Shown here one piece after another: positions 7,739-16,015 of a DNA stretch of 29,855 nt; within the stretch, counting starts at the first letter, position 1, and each line of letters starts with the position of its first letter. This DNA is from a virus. The stretch lies in IMG/VR virus record IMGVR_UViG_3300028800_000255, positions 1 to 29,855 of that record; one strand, given 5' to 3'. The position numbers and the translations under genes are program-made. Below the pieces are notes generated by a model. The model was given only the letters and a program-made list of their open reading frames with translations. It ran no database searches and was not told where the DNA came from.

Positions 7739-7866
7739 CTATCTCCAATCGGAGATATTAAAATCTGGCAGCGTTGCACTGACAGAACCGGCTTATACCG
7801 GGCGACCATCGCTTTAATATCTTCCACTTTATGCTTTGTAGTATGCAGTTCGTAGAAAATCTTAAT
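7735..7866 (-). CDS. Candidate 43-aa protein with a non-standard start codon
   Basis: From the in-frame stop at 7869 an open frame of 43 codons ends with a TGA that overlaps the next gene's ATG (ATGA), the same coupling used throughout this operon. The product (residues like KHKVEDIKAMVARYKPVLSV) looks like a real protein. No ATG lies near the 5' end; the best starts are an ATT at 7866 followed by KIFYELH, or an internal ATG at codon 18. No clear ribosome binding site. Alternatively it is a 3' remnant of a decayed gene. The gap would otherwise be 136 bases of non-coding DNA in a very compact operon. Confidence 0.35.
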   Translation of the reverse strand: MKIFYELHTTKHKVEDIKAMVARYKPVLSVQRCQILISPIGDR

Positions 7867-7874
7867 TTAGGCAC

Positions 7875-8519
7875 TTAATTCTTGGCGGGTTTGCCGTAAA
7901 GTTCTTTTTTCTCAAGTCTACCCTTACCACCGCCGGCACCAAATTCCATCTTCGGCACCTTACCGGTGACTTTTCCACCCTTGGCGCGCATCGGCATTCC
8001 GGCGGGTGGCATACCGGCACCAGGGGGAGGCATTGCACCTGGAGGTGGGCCACCTTGCGGCGGCATCATTGGAGGACGCGGAGGCGGCATAGCAGGGCCA
8101 GCAGCCGGAACAGGCATGGGAGCCGGTTGACCGGATTGCGGCTGACCGTGACCTACAATTACATTTACCTGAGTTTTTCCGCCCTTACCCTTAACCTTGC
8201 CGCCGGCAGCAAACTTTTCTTTGCCGGGAGGAAATGGCTGGGTGGTATTAGCATCGCCCTTAGCGGTCTGGCGAGAAATTTTATCAAGACGCTTCTTGGG
8301 CATTCCGCCGTGGACGAAACCACCCTCAGCCTTCTTTTCCTTCAGGTCTTTTTTTTTAACCATTTTCTTGATAAGGGCCTTATCCTCGGCCTCATCTTCA
8401 TGAACCGCACCGCCCTTGGCGTAAGCGCCGATTTTGGTCGAATAACCTGCCTGCGTTAAAATACGTTTGGCATTTTCATTTTTCTGCTCATTGCGTTTCG
8501 GAACCATTGGAGATTTCAT
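7875..8519 (-). CDS. Low-complexity Gly/Pro/Lys-rich protein with KGG motifs
   Basis: A 214-residue protein, beginning MKSPMVPKR; this ATG has AAAAGG eight bases upstream and overlaps the preceding stop as ATGA. It contains several G-G-x-V motifs in a basic setting (AKGGAV, EGGFVHGG, AAGGKV, AKGGKV) and a central Pro/Gly/Met/Ala-rich segment (~125-185) with repeats of P-P-G-x-M-P-P. Such 'KGG' proteins are often encoded by the portal in T7-like and marine phages, but their role is unknown. Disordered; possibly internal virion or nucleic-acid binding. Confidence 0.75.
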   Translation of the reverse strand: MKSPMVPKRNEQKNENAKRILTQAGYSTKIGAYAKGGAVHEDEAEDKALIKKMVKKKDLKEKKAEGGFVHGGMPKKRLDKISRQTAKGDANTTQPFPPGKEKFAAGGKVKGKGGKTQVNVIVGHGQPQSGQPAPMPVPAAGPAMPPPRPPMMPPQGGPPPGAMPPPGAGMPPAGMPMRAKGGKVTGKVPKMEFGAGGGKGRLEKKELYGKPAKN

Positions 8520-8932
8520 AAACACAGCCTTTTAATAATGATTTTCATCTTTTCGGCGTATTGCGTGCAGATATCCACCAGCTCCTTATTGTCATTCTTG
8601 GAGCCATAATTGGCCGCGAGAACAAGAACCGAATTGGCAATCTGAATCTTGTCACGAATCTGATGCTCTTTCTGACCGCGCAATCCATCTACGGTTTGCA
8701 GCGGCGGCAAGTCAGCAAGTTCAAGAAGCGCAATCGAACTGTCAATCGCCCACGACAGAAAAGAAGCTCCGTCAGCCTTAAGGCCAGTTAAGGCATTAGA
8801 AACCGACGGAACAGGCGGAGCTACATCTTGAACAGAGGAGGCGGATAAAATTTCGGCGGCAGAAAATTCAGCGATTTCGCGCTGGATTTGCTCTTCTTCG
8901 CCATCATTCAGAACAACGAGGGATTCTTCCAT
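8516..8932 (-). CDS. Hypothetical protein between portal and KGG protein
   Basis: A 138-residue, mostly acidic protein with an N-terminal Glu/Gln helix (EEEQIQREIAEF), a Pro/Val/Ser linker and a hydrophobic helical second half (SFLSWAIDSSIALLELADLP, then VLVLAANYG). The C-terminus is basic. AGGAT lies directly before the ATG. Its stop overlaps the next start. I see no named domain; position suggests a connector or head-completion partner of the portal. Confidence 0.65.
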   Translation of the reverse strand: MEESLVVLNDGEEEQIQREIAEFSAAEILSASSVQDVAPPVPSVSNALTGLKADGASFLSWAIDSSIALLELADLPPLQTVDGLRGQKEHQIRDKIQIANSVLVLAANYGSKNDNKELVDICTQYAEKMKIIIKRLCL

Positions 8933-8949
8933 ATCCTATGAATATATCA

Positions 8950-11043
8950 TTATTCTGCTTGTGGCTCAAGAGGCTTTTGCGATTTTATTCGCGCCTCTTC
9001 CAATCTCATCTGCTCAATACGCTCCTGCGACTCGCGGTCTGCCTGCGAATTCTGATCTTCCATTTCCTGCTCATGCTCACGCGCCTGAGTTTCCATAATC
9101 GCGGTCGCGGCCTCACGCTTTTCCTGATTTGCCTTGACCTGTACAGCCGCCATCTTAGATGGGTCTGGCGGGGGAGGTGGAGGCAATTGAGGCGGCGGCG
9201 CCGGAGGATTAATCATGCCCTGCGTCGGATAATTGAGCGTGGTCAAAATAATTTCAAGTACTTGCTGGCGATTCAGCTCAGGGAAGATATTGATGAGCTG
9301 CGATAGGGCGGTTGCCATCATCATACGGTGTGTGCTAGACGGCACATTGGGGTCAGATACCGGCACCAAATCCAAATCCTGAAATTCCTCGGCGGCTTCC
9401 CACTGCCTGCGCGGATTCTTCGAGAACTTTGACAATGCTTGCGGGTCTTCCGCAAATAATTCTTTGAGTTTTTCAAATTCCTCCTGCTGCGAGGAATGGT
9501 TCTGCTTATGCAGAGCCGCCATTGGTTTGGTGGCCTGTTCAATGAGCGCCATCATCGTGCCAACAGGCACATCGGCGCGTCCTTCGCCCACCTGCACCTG
9601 AGCTGTCATAGCAAGACGACGGGCATTATCCGAAACATTCTTAGCCAGTGTCATCAGAACCTGGCTCGGCTCCTTATAGGGTAATGCCATCACGACATCC
9701 GTGATTTTCATGCCGCCGGTCTTGATGGTTTTCATTCCGCCGGGATTAACTCTTATTTGAGTGCTTTCTTGGCGTCCTCCGATATCGGAAGAAAGCAACC
9801 CAGGGAAGTTTGCGAATTGGCCAGCATCAAGGAGTTGACGTCCGAGAGCAGTAAGCGCGCGAGCCGTATTCCCCAAAATGTGGATGAATCCATAGTGGTA
9901 AAAACCGAGGCCAGGGATGAACCCAAAGTGGACGAAACGGATAATTGGCATGAAATTTTCATCATCTTCTCTCCAGTTTCTGCGAATTTCCAAGATTTCA
10001 CGGCTATCTTTGTCGATGGTCACGCGGTAGGGCAGCGGCAAGCCTTCCGGAGCGCCTTTTTCCTCAAATCCGAACTCCGCCATGTCAATTTCGACATAAC
10101 TTTCATAAACAGTGTGGCGCTCATCCTGATAACGGGGCTGCGGCTGAATACCTTCAATCTTTTTTATCTTCCGCTCGGTCGTCGATGGCTGCTCATGCGG
10201 ATGGGCAAGGGAAACATCGCGATAAACACCGGCAATCATCATGCGTTTCATCGTGGATTTACGCAATTTCGTCTGGTGCGTCATGCGTCCGCAATTGCTC
10301 AGCGAAACCGTGTCGTTTGACACGATAAAATCCTGCATGGAGACATAATCTGACACCGGAGCCTGTCGAATCGGACAGCGGTATATCTTTTTAAACCCAT
10401 TTCCGCAGAACCCCTGGGCAAAAAGCATGCGGCGCGTGTCAGGATAGTACTCCTTGCGCACGGAAGTCAGGTAATAATTCATGTCACTTTCAAGGTCATC
10501 CGCCAATCTCATGCGATTTGCATCAGGTTCGCGAGAATAATCCTTAACCTTGACCGGACCAGCCGCAGGAAGCATCTCGGCGCTGGTGGTACACTGATAA
10601 TTAATAACAGCCTCAAGTAAGGTGGGGTCGTAGGTCTTGGAGACAGTGCCTTCGGCGGTTGCCTCACTCGATGCCTCCTCCAGTGTCAGCCCTAAAAGGT
10701 CGATTCCCCTGTCGTAGGTCTTATCCAGCTGCGCGCGGCTTTCAATATCGCTCTGAATACCACGAAGGACATCATCGCAAAGACCGCCTAAATCCCAGTC
10801 GTTGATTTTTTCAGCCAGGTTAGCGGAGAACGAGGTATCTTTTTCCGCCATCGTCTTTTTAGCGTCAAAATCTATCTCCACATCGCCATTTTCAGCAACG
10901 GTGATGCTTACGCCGGTAAGGGGGTCGTAGCTGGTTTTGTCAGCATCAGCAGGCGGGGTATCGTCAATAACAATATCGACGCTGCCTGACGGCGCTGCGG
11001 GCGTCTCTTCATTGTCAGAAATTACGGAGGGAGCGATTGACAT
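8950..11043 (-). CDS. Portal (head-tail connector) protein
   Basis: A ~697-residue protein (start MSIAPSV; a 5-codon longer ATG at 11058 is also in frame). After a 90-residue acidic N-terminus comes a portal core: LGLTLEEASSEATAEG, YDPTLLEAVINYQ, KEYYPDTRRMLFAQGFCGNGFKKIY, DYVSMQDFIVSN, EIRRNWREDDENFMPIIRF, GLGFYHYGFIHILGNTARALTALGRQLLDAGQFANFPG and QVGEGRADVPVGTMMALIEQ. These order and motifs resemble large P22-type or N4-type podoviral portals. A Pro-rich linker (~610-630) and a long Gln/Glu coiled coil form the C-terminal barrel or crown. The start is chosen because the promoter TATAAT lies six bases upstream of this ATG; there is no ribosome binding site for either ATG. Confidence 0.9.
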   Translation of the reverse strand: MSIAPSVISDNEETPAAPSGSVDIVIDDTPPADADKTSYDPLTGVSITVAENGDVEIDFDAKKTMAEKDTSFSANLAEKINDWDLGGLCDDVLRGIQSDIESRAQLDKTYDRGIDLLGLTLEEASSEATAEGTVSKTYDPTLLEAVINYQCTTSAEMLPAAGPVKVKDYSREPDANRMRLADDLESDMNYYLTSVRKEYYPDTRRMLFAQGFCGNGFKKIYRCPIRQAPVSDYVSMQDFIVSNDTVSLSNCGRMTHQTKLRKSTMKRMMIAGVYRDVSLAHPHEQPSTTERKIKKIEGIQPQPRYQDERHTVYESYVEIDMAEFGFEEKGAPEGLPLPYRVTIDKDSREILEIRRNWREDDENFMPIIRFVHFGFIPGLGFYHYGFIHILGNTARALTALGRQLLDAGQFANFPGLLSSDIGGRQESTQIRVNPGGMKTIKTGGMKITDVVMALPYKEPSQVLMTLAKNVSDNARRLAMTAQVQVGEGRADVPVGTMMALIEQATKPMAALHKQNHSSQQEEFEKLKELFAEDPQALSKFSKNPRRQWEAAEEFQDLDLVPVSDPNVPSSTHRMMMATALSQLINIFPELNRQQVLEIILTTLNYPTQGMINPPAPPPQLPPPPPPDPSKMAAVQVKANQEKREAATAIMETQAREHEQEMEDQNSQADRESQERIEQMRLEEARIKSQKPLEPQAE

Positions 11044-11049
11044 CGCACC

Positions 11050-11077
11050 ATTATACATGATTTATGGATTTTTCCAA
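11050..11077 (-). promoter_or_regulatory. Leftward promoter for the virion operon, predicted leaderless
   Basis: On the minus strand TTGGAA (11077-11072), a 16-base spacer and a perfect TATAAT (11055-11050) are present. Initiation seven bases past the -10 box falls on the A of the ATG at 11043, so the portal message should be leaderless. No SD-like purine run precedes either possible ATG. A rightward TATAAT at 11088-11093 faces the fibre cassette, making this 64-base gap a divergent promoter region. Confidence 0.6.
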
Positions 11078-11122
11078 TAAAAGGATATATAATTACCGCT
11101 TAACAAGCAGCAAGAGCATAAC

Positions 11123-11728
11123 ATGGTTCAGACGGCAATATGGATTCCACCTTCATTGTGCGGCTGTCAATTATCCATGACTGCCGAATGGACCGATGGG
11201 TCTGTAGTCAACGGAATTTCCTATCGACATCCTAAAGACCCGGTGAAGGACACATCAATACCGGCAATAACAAATCTTCAAATCGTTAGCGTTTGCCCGA
11301 CTCATCAACCTCAAACGCTTTCCATGATAGATACAAGCATATTCTTCGATACTCAGTCTCCTCAAGACCCGCTATCGTTAGCTCTTTCCGCTCAGTACCC
11401 GCATATACCACCGGCAGCGGTAAAAATTCAGAACAGGGGGTATCTGCATTACCCTATAGCTAACCCCACACCGGCAGAATGTCTTTATACATTTCTGACT
11501 CAGTACAGGGGGCAATCTCATCACCTGCCATGTGGATGCAAGGGATTCCAGTGGGTAGATGAAAAAGGCAATGCAAGTTACATGAATCACCCGCTCCATA
11601 AGCCCGTTAAATGTAATTTCCACACTGCTGACGACATAAATATGGCGCAAGCGCATATTGATTGCAGCACTATCATGAAAAAAATAGATATCGCGTCTAC
11701 ATCCCCTCAACCAGCGCCAGCAGGTTAG
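11123..11728 (+). CDS. Hypothetical protein with duplicated Cys/His motif
   Basis: A 201-residue protein that contains the same arrangement twice: C-x-C at 13/15, His-Pro at 36-37 and C-x2-H at 58/61; then C-x-C at 137/139, His-Pro at 156-157 and C-x2-H at 164/167. This suggests two metal-binding repeats joined by a ~70-residue linker (DPLSLALSAQYPHIPPAA). I do not recognise the family. It is the first gene of the rightward two-gene cassette, ends three bases before the fibre-like gene, and may be a fibre chaperone, attachment or zinc-binding protein; this is inference. Confidence 0.75.
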   Translation: MVQTAIWIPPSLCGCQLSMTAEWTDGSVVNGISYRHPKDPVKDTSIPAITNLQIVSVCPTHQPQTLSMIDTSIFFDTQSPQDPLSLALSAQYPHIPPAAVKIQNRGYLHYPIANPTPAECLYTFLTQYRGQSHHLPCGCKGFQWVDEKGNASYMNHPLHKPVKCNFHTADDINMAQAHIDCSTIMKKIDIASTSPQPAPAG

Positions 11729-11731
11729 TCA

Positions 11732-13864
11732 ATGACTAACATACTGCTCCCATCAGGCGGCGGTATAACCGGACAGCTGGCATCTGCTGCCACCGGATAT
11801 ATTGCTATAGGAACTGCGGGGATGCCGCTAAGCTCTGCTGTAGCCAATGAATCGCAGGCGCAGACAACGTGGAGGACCGCCGGCAGTTTTTCCAATATGT
11901 ATTGTCGGGTATCGGTAAACGCCGCGACTTCCGCCTCAACTATAAATTATCGGGCGGGAGGAGTTAGCGGCAATCAAGCAATATCAATAACCGGGAGCAC
12001 AACAGGTGAGTTTAGCGATGCTACGCACACAGACTCGGCTTCTTCCGGAGATCAAATAGACTATCAGTTTGTTAATGGTGGAGGCGGTTCAATATCCCTT
12101 ACATACTGCGCAGAACAATTCGCCCCGACAACCACCTCAAACACCATCAATAGATTGACGTGTACAGGGGCGATAACGGACACCTCCGCCACTACATCTT
12201 ATTTTAATACTATTGTAGGGACGCTATCAAAAAACACAACGGAAGCTCCATCGCAGTTTACTAACGGGGCAACCGCCACCCTGCAGAATCTTTATATCTA
12301 TATATCGGCGAACACAGCATCAGTGGCAACGGTTACGAGTAGAATTGGCGGAGTAAACGGGAACCTCAGCGCTAGTATTGGCAGCGGGGTAACCGGAGCT
12401 ATAGAGGACACAACGCATACAGATTCTATTATTGCGGGCAATCTGATAAATACGGTGTTTAACTCAACAGTCACCACGTCCCTCACTCTCAACTCTATTT
12501 CCATTGAATACTTAAATACATCGGGGATCACGCACTATCTCTGCGGCAATAATCCAGGCCAGACAAATGTAAGCTCAGGAACCACTGGTTTTTTCTGTAC
12601 AGCCGGTAATACTCTCGCACCGATCACCAACGCTCAGAAGATTAAGTCGGGAATAGGATTTACAGCCTCCGGGCTTCAGACTTATATCAAAGGTAATACT
12701 ATCGCAGCTAATTCAACTATTAATTTTCAAAGCGGTGGAGTAAATGGCAATCAATCAGTAACGATTGGATCATCTACCACGGGCTTCTTTCAGGATGCTG
12801 TCAATACAGATACCGTAGGGGCGTCTGCGGAAATTAACTATGCCTGTACCGCTGGCACCTCTGGCGCGCACATAATAGCACCTTCATTAATTGGAGTACT
12901 GGCCACCTACTCTTCCAGTAAGGGTATAGCCACATGGGCCGCAGCATTCTCCCTTTCCGCATTAGGCTCGGCCTTAGCAAGGAGCAAGGCAACGCAAAGC
13001 GCGTCAACCTCATTCTCTGCCGCCGGCAATGGCTTGGTTAGGAGCAAACTCACCATCTCACCGAGCGCATCAGTAAGTTTCAAAAAGGGGGCGCAAATCA
13101 CCGTAACCGGAAACGCTACGTGGTCATCATCTATATCATTCTTGGCGAAAGGAAAGTCGCTGGCAAAGGGCTCTGTTATATATTCGCCAAACACCTCACT
13201 GTCGCTAATAGGGAAATCGTCAGCAAAAAGCATAGTAACATACTCACCTCACTCCTCACTTTCCCCACATGGGGCCTCCCTGCTTTCTTCATTGGCCACA
13301 TGGGCGCCATCCGCTTCGTTTTCTGCGAAGGGGAAATCAACCGCCGCCTCCGTTATCACTATAACCCCGCATTCCGCGCTGTCGTTTGGCGCGAAGTCAG
13401 CGACAAGAGGTAAGGCAACATGGTCGCCGACCATTTCCCTGACAGCGGCAGGCAAAGCGACAACAATAAGCGGAAAGGGCATCGCCACCTTCTCGCCATC
13501 AGCCAATTTTTCTCCCATAGGTATATCTACCGCAAAATCCAAGGGTACATGGAGCGCCAGTTCAGTATTCTCGCCAAAGAGCATCGCCTACGTTTTCTCT
13601 TCTGGAGCGTGGAACGCATCCTCCGGCTTGCAATTTCATCAAACCTCTAAGGCGGCAAGCAAGGCAATATGGAATGCGTCATCCAATCTATCGTCTTTCA
13701 CCAAGGGAAGCGTGACATTCTACGCTTCTGCCGCATGGATGAGCTCAGTTATATTCAATGTGGGTGGAAAGGGGCAGATTATCCCCTACAAATACCCGAC
13801 CAAGCATTTAATAGGCGACCCGTTTCCGCAAAGGCTGCGAGTGGGCGTCACTTATCAGTTTTGA
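11732..13864 (+). CDS. Modular repeat fibre/adhesin-like protein
   Basis: A 710-residue Ser/Thr/Ala/Gly-rich protein. Three modules of 130 residues repeat a core that begins G-G-V-S/N-G-N (residues 76, 206 and 336), then IGS-x-T-T-G-x-F/I-x-D-x-x-x-T-D. Residues ~396-640 are about a dozen copies of a 20-22 residue unit near A-T-W-S-P-S-A-S-F-S-A-K-G-K-S-x-A-K-S. The end (PYKYPTKHLIGDPFPQ) is unlike the repeats. CAGG gives a ribosome binding site, three bases after the upstream stop. A surface fibre is likely from composition and repeats; it is unusual in lying opposite to the virion operon. The 3' end overlaps the convergent 72-residue gene by ten bases. Confidence 0.8.
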   Translation: MTNILLPSGGGITGQLASAATGYIAIGTAGMPLSSAVANESQAQTTWRTAGSFSNMYCRVSVNAATSASTINYRAGGVSGNQAISITGSTTGEFSDATHTDSASSGDQIDYQFVNGGGGSISLTYCAEQFAPTTTSNTINRLTCTGAITDTSATTSYFNTIVGTLSKNTTEAPSQFTNGATATLQNLYIYISANTASVATVTSRIGGVNGNLSASIGSGVTGAIEDTTHTDSIIAGNLINTVFNSTVTTSLTLNSISIEYLNTSGITHYLCGNNPGQTNVSSGTTGFFCTAGNTLAPITNAQKIKSGIGFTASGLQTYIKGNTIAANSTINFQSGGVNGNQSVTIGSSTTGFFQDAVNTDTVGASAEINYACTAGTSGAHIIAPSLIGVLATYSSSKGIATWAAAFSLSALGSALARSKATQSASTSFSAAGNGLVRSKLTISPSASVSFKKGAQITVTGNATWSSSISFLAKGKSLAKGSVIYSPNTSLSLIGKSSAKSIVTYSPHSSLSPHGASLLSSLATWAPSASFSAKGKSTAASVITITPHSALSFGAKSATRGKATWSPTISLTAAGKATTISGKGIATFSPSANFSPIGISTAKSKGTWSASSVFSPKSIAYVFSSGAWNASSGLQFHQTSKAASKAIWNASSNLSSFTKGSVTFYASAAWMSSVIFNVGGKGQIIPYKYPTKHLIGDPFPQRLRVGVTYQF
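12922..13650 (+). repeat. Tandem ~60-66 bp coding repeats in the fibre-like gene
   Basis: About twelve degenerate copies of a 20-22 codon unit, each with the scheme A-T-W/Y-S-P-x-x-S-x-S-x-x-G-K-S-x-A-K. The copies vary at the DNA level, so this is an old, diverged array rather than a recent expansion. It could allow length variation by recombination or slippage. Confidence 0.6.
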
Positions 13865-14073
13865 TAGGGAGCAAGCATCCTGCGAAGGAAATTTCGCTGC
13901 ACTTTGCTCGTACTACAGCGATTTTCATCATGCTTCAGCAATTCTTCCAGCTCAGCGAGGCGTTTTTTACACGCAACCACCTGCTCCGGGTAATTCTGGA
14001 GCAAATTGCCCAGCTCTTTTTCTGCCGCAGGCGTCGTGAGATAGAATTCTTTGTATAAATTCGGCTCTACCAT
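13855..14073 (-). CDS. Small helical hypothetical protein
   Basis: A 72-residue protein starting MVEPNLYKEFYLTTPAAEKEL, then a Lys/Leu/Glu helix (KKRLAELEELLKH). GGGG lies just before the ATG and it overlaps the upstream gene's stop by seven bases. It ends convergently inside the last ten bases of the fibre gene. Similar small helical proteins occur beside terminase genes; function unknown. Confidence 0.65.
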   Translation of the reverse strand: MVEPNLYKEFYLTTPAAEKELGNLLQNYPEQVVACKKRLAELEELLKHDENRCSTSKVQRNFLRRMLAPYQN

Positions 14074-14363
14074 TTTACCCCACTCCGTATAAATGCAAGC
14101 GGTTCACAGCTTTTTCTACAATAAGACACTATCATCCATTCATAAGGATGAAAATTTTCCTCCCTAAGAAGAAGAATGTCACAATGAGATTTGTCAAAAA
14201 AATCTTTCATCTCCTTAAAGGAAATTATGCTGGTAGATGGAAGATGGACAGTAAAAAACATATCTCTCACACCCCCATTGCAATCTACCTTCATAGCGGA
14301 GATAGATATCTCGATAGCTGATATAGAATAATCCATATCTACGGGTAGTTTAATTTCTCGCAT
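14067..14363 (-). CDS. Hypothetical protein, 98 aa
   Basis: Mixed alpha/beta protein, KLPVDMDYSISAIEISISAM at the start and two Cys at the end of the chain (YCRKSCEPL). Strong AGAGGGGGG ribosome binding site. It sits 17 bases after the terminase stop in the same direction and overlaps the next small gene. No domain recognised. Confidence 0.65.
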   Translation of the reverse strand: MREIKLPVDMDYSISAIEISISAMKVDCNGGVRDMFFTVHLPSTSIISFKEMKDFFDKSHCDILLLREENFHPYEWMIVSYCRKSCEPLAFIRSGVKW

Positions 14364-14380
14364 TCTCGCCCCCCTCTTCT

Positions 14381-16015
14381 CTACACGTCATAAATTGCCC
14401 CTTCCCTGCCTTTAAATTCCTTCACCTCAATTTCCTCTTCGTATTCGTTAGTGCGGAGTGCCCAACCAGTATCGCGAAGGAACTTCACACCCTGGATTAG
14501 CGCGTCCACCATGTCGTCATGTTTTCCGCGCGGAAAAATGGATGTTTCATCGATGCACAGTTGTGCCCACCACCTATCCGGTGCCGCTATTATACCATTT
14601 TCAAACAAATTTGAAACAGCATGTGCGCGAGCAATCTTATCGCCCTTGGGAGTTATGCCCTGTACACCAAATTTCTCATAGCTATAAAGGCGAATAAGCT
14701 CCTGAATCAGCGGTATGCCAGAAGCCGTCTTCTCAACAACCACCTTATCGCAATGCATTTCATGCGCAGTATAGGCCACAAGCTCCACAAGGCCCCATTC
14801 ATCACGGTCCATATAGTCTTTGCGCAATTCACCCTTGCGTCTTTCCGGTACAGTGCCATGGAACTTTAACCGCTTTTGCCACGCATCCATTAGAAGTATG
14901 CGTGGTTGACCATCCTCCCGGTAAAGACCAAGAACCACACAGGCGCAATAGTCGTTTGTCTTCTTTTCAGTGAATGCAGGGTCAACCGAAGCGATGATAA
15001 AATCCATTACCGGATATTCCAAAGCACGAAGCGGCTGCCCATTCTCGTCAAAAGACTCACCCTGTTTAGGCCACATCTTCCACCATGCCGATTTTATAAT
15101 TCCACCGCCTCTTGGAGCAGGCATTTGCTGATATTGTCCGGCGTATGCATAGCTCGAAATCTCTTTATTGGATTTCATTTTATCCACAACTTCCTGATTA
15201 TAAACTTCAGGCCATAGCAACTCCCCCTCTTCCTCTCTCCAATCTTCCCAACCTATAGATGTTATGCATTTGCGCTGAGAATCAAATTCCTGTGGGAGAC
15301 AAAGATGCTCGTAACCCATGTCCCGCGAAATAATAAGACCTGAAACATCATCTTCATTCGAGCGCTGCTGAATGCATATAAAAGCAGATTCAGTGGGGTC
15401 AGTTACACGGGACGGGAGAACCTCAGTGTACCAACGGTTGGTTTCATCGCGCGTTACCTTGGATTCCACATCTTTGATGTTATTGGCGTCGTCGATCACA
15501 AGCCGACTTCCACGCTCGCCAGTGCCTGTGCCACCCACGGAACTTGCAATCTTCCATCCGGTTTTATCGTTCTCAACTTTTATCTGATTATCCTTAATAA
15601 GTTTAAATCTATCACCCCATAATGATTGATATAGGTCCGACATAATAACCGCACGAAATCTTCCGTTATCTCTCTCAGTCAGACTCGATGCATAAGAAAA
15701 CGTCAGATAACGCAGGTGCGGTTTCGTTATCCACTCCCACGCAGGCCAAAAAACAGATACAGTTATGGATTTTCCATATCCCGGAGGGATATTTATCAAA
15801 AGTTTTTTAATATCCCCGTCGGATATTGCCTGAAGATGCTCGCAAATAGCCTGTAAATGACGTGCGTTCTTAAATTTTATCCCCGGCTCAATATATTCCC
15901 ACATGAGTTTGATAAACTCATAAAGACTCCCCTCCGCCGCCCGCTGATAGACAAGGCCCTTGGCCAGCATCGGGTTCTGCTTTAAGAGGGCTACGATAGC
16001 ACTCTGCTGCGCCAT
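14381..16015 (-). CDS. terL: Terminase large subunit
   Basis: A 544-residue DNA-packaging motor. The ATPase domain has Walker A NIPPGYGKS at ~75-83, adenine-binding ERDNGRF at ~114, Walker B RLVIDD at 171-176 and the coupling segment FICIQQRSNEDD at ~212-223. The nuclease domain has D345 (SVDPAFTEK), E428 (VVVEKTASG) and D500/D501 (GKHDDMVDAL), the three acidic clusters of the RNase H-like fold. Length and motifs are normal and complete. Its ATG shares one base with the stop of the glycosyltransferase upstream (TAATG), with GGGAG before it, so it is the distal part of the leftward operon beginning at 20359. Confidence 0.95.
   Translation of the reverse strand: MAQQSAIVALLKQNPMLAKGLVYQRAAEGSLYEFIKLMWEYIEPGIKFKNARHLQAICEHLQAISDGDIKKLLINIPPGYGKSITVSVFWPAWEWITKPHLRYLTFSYASSLTERDNGRFRAVIMSDLYQSLWGDRFKLIKDNQIKVENDKTGWKIASSVGGTGTGERGSRLVIDDANNIKDVESKVTRDETNRWYTEVLPSRVTDPTESAFICIQQRSNEDDVSGLIISRDMGYEHLCLPQEFDSQRKCITSIGWEDWREEEGELLWPEVYNQEVVDKMKSNKEISSYAYAGQYQQMPAPRGGGIIKSAWWKMWPKQGESFDENGQPLRALEYPVMDFIIASVDPAFTEKKTNDYCACVVLGLYREDGQPRILLMDAWQKRLKFHGTVPERRKGELRKDYMDRDEWGLVELVAYTAHEMHCDKVVVEKTASGIPLIQELIRLYSYEKFGVQGITPKGDKIARAHAVSNLFENGIIAAPDRWWAQLCIDETSIFPRGKHDDMVDALIQGVKFLRDTGWALRTNEYEEEIEVKEFKGREGAIYDV

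Noticed and set aside
9757-10320. 187-codon plus-strand frame
   Set aside because: Antisense to the portal gene, which has clear family motifs.
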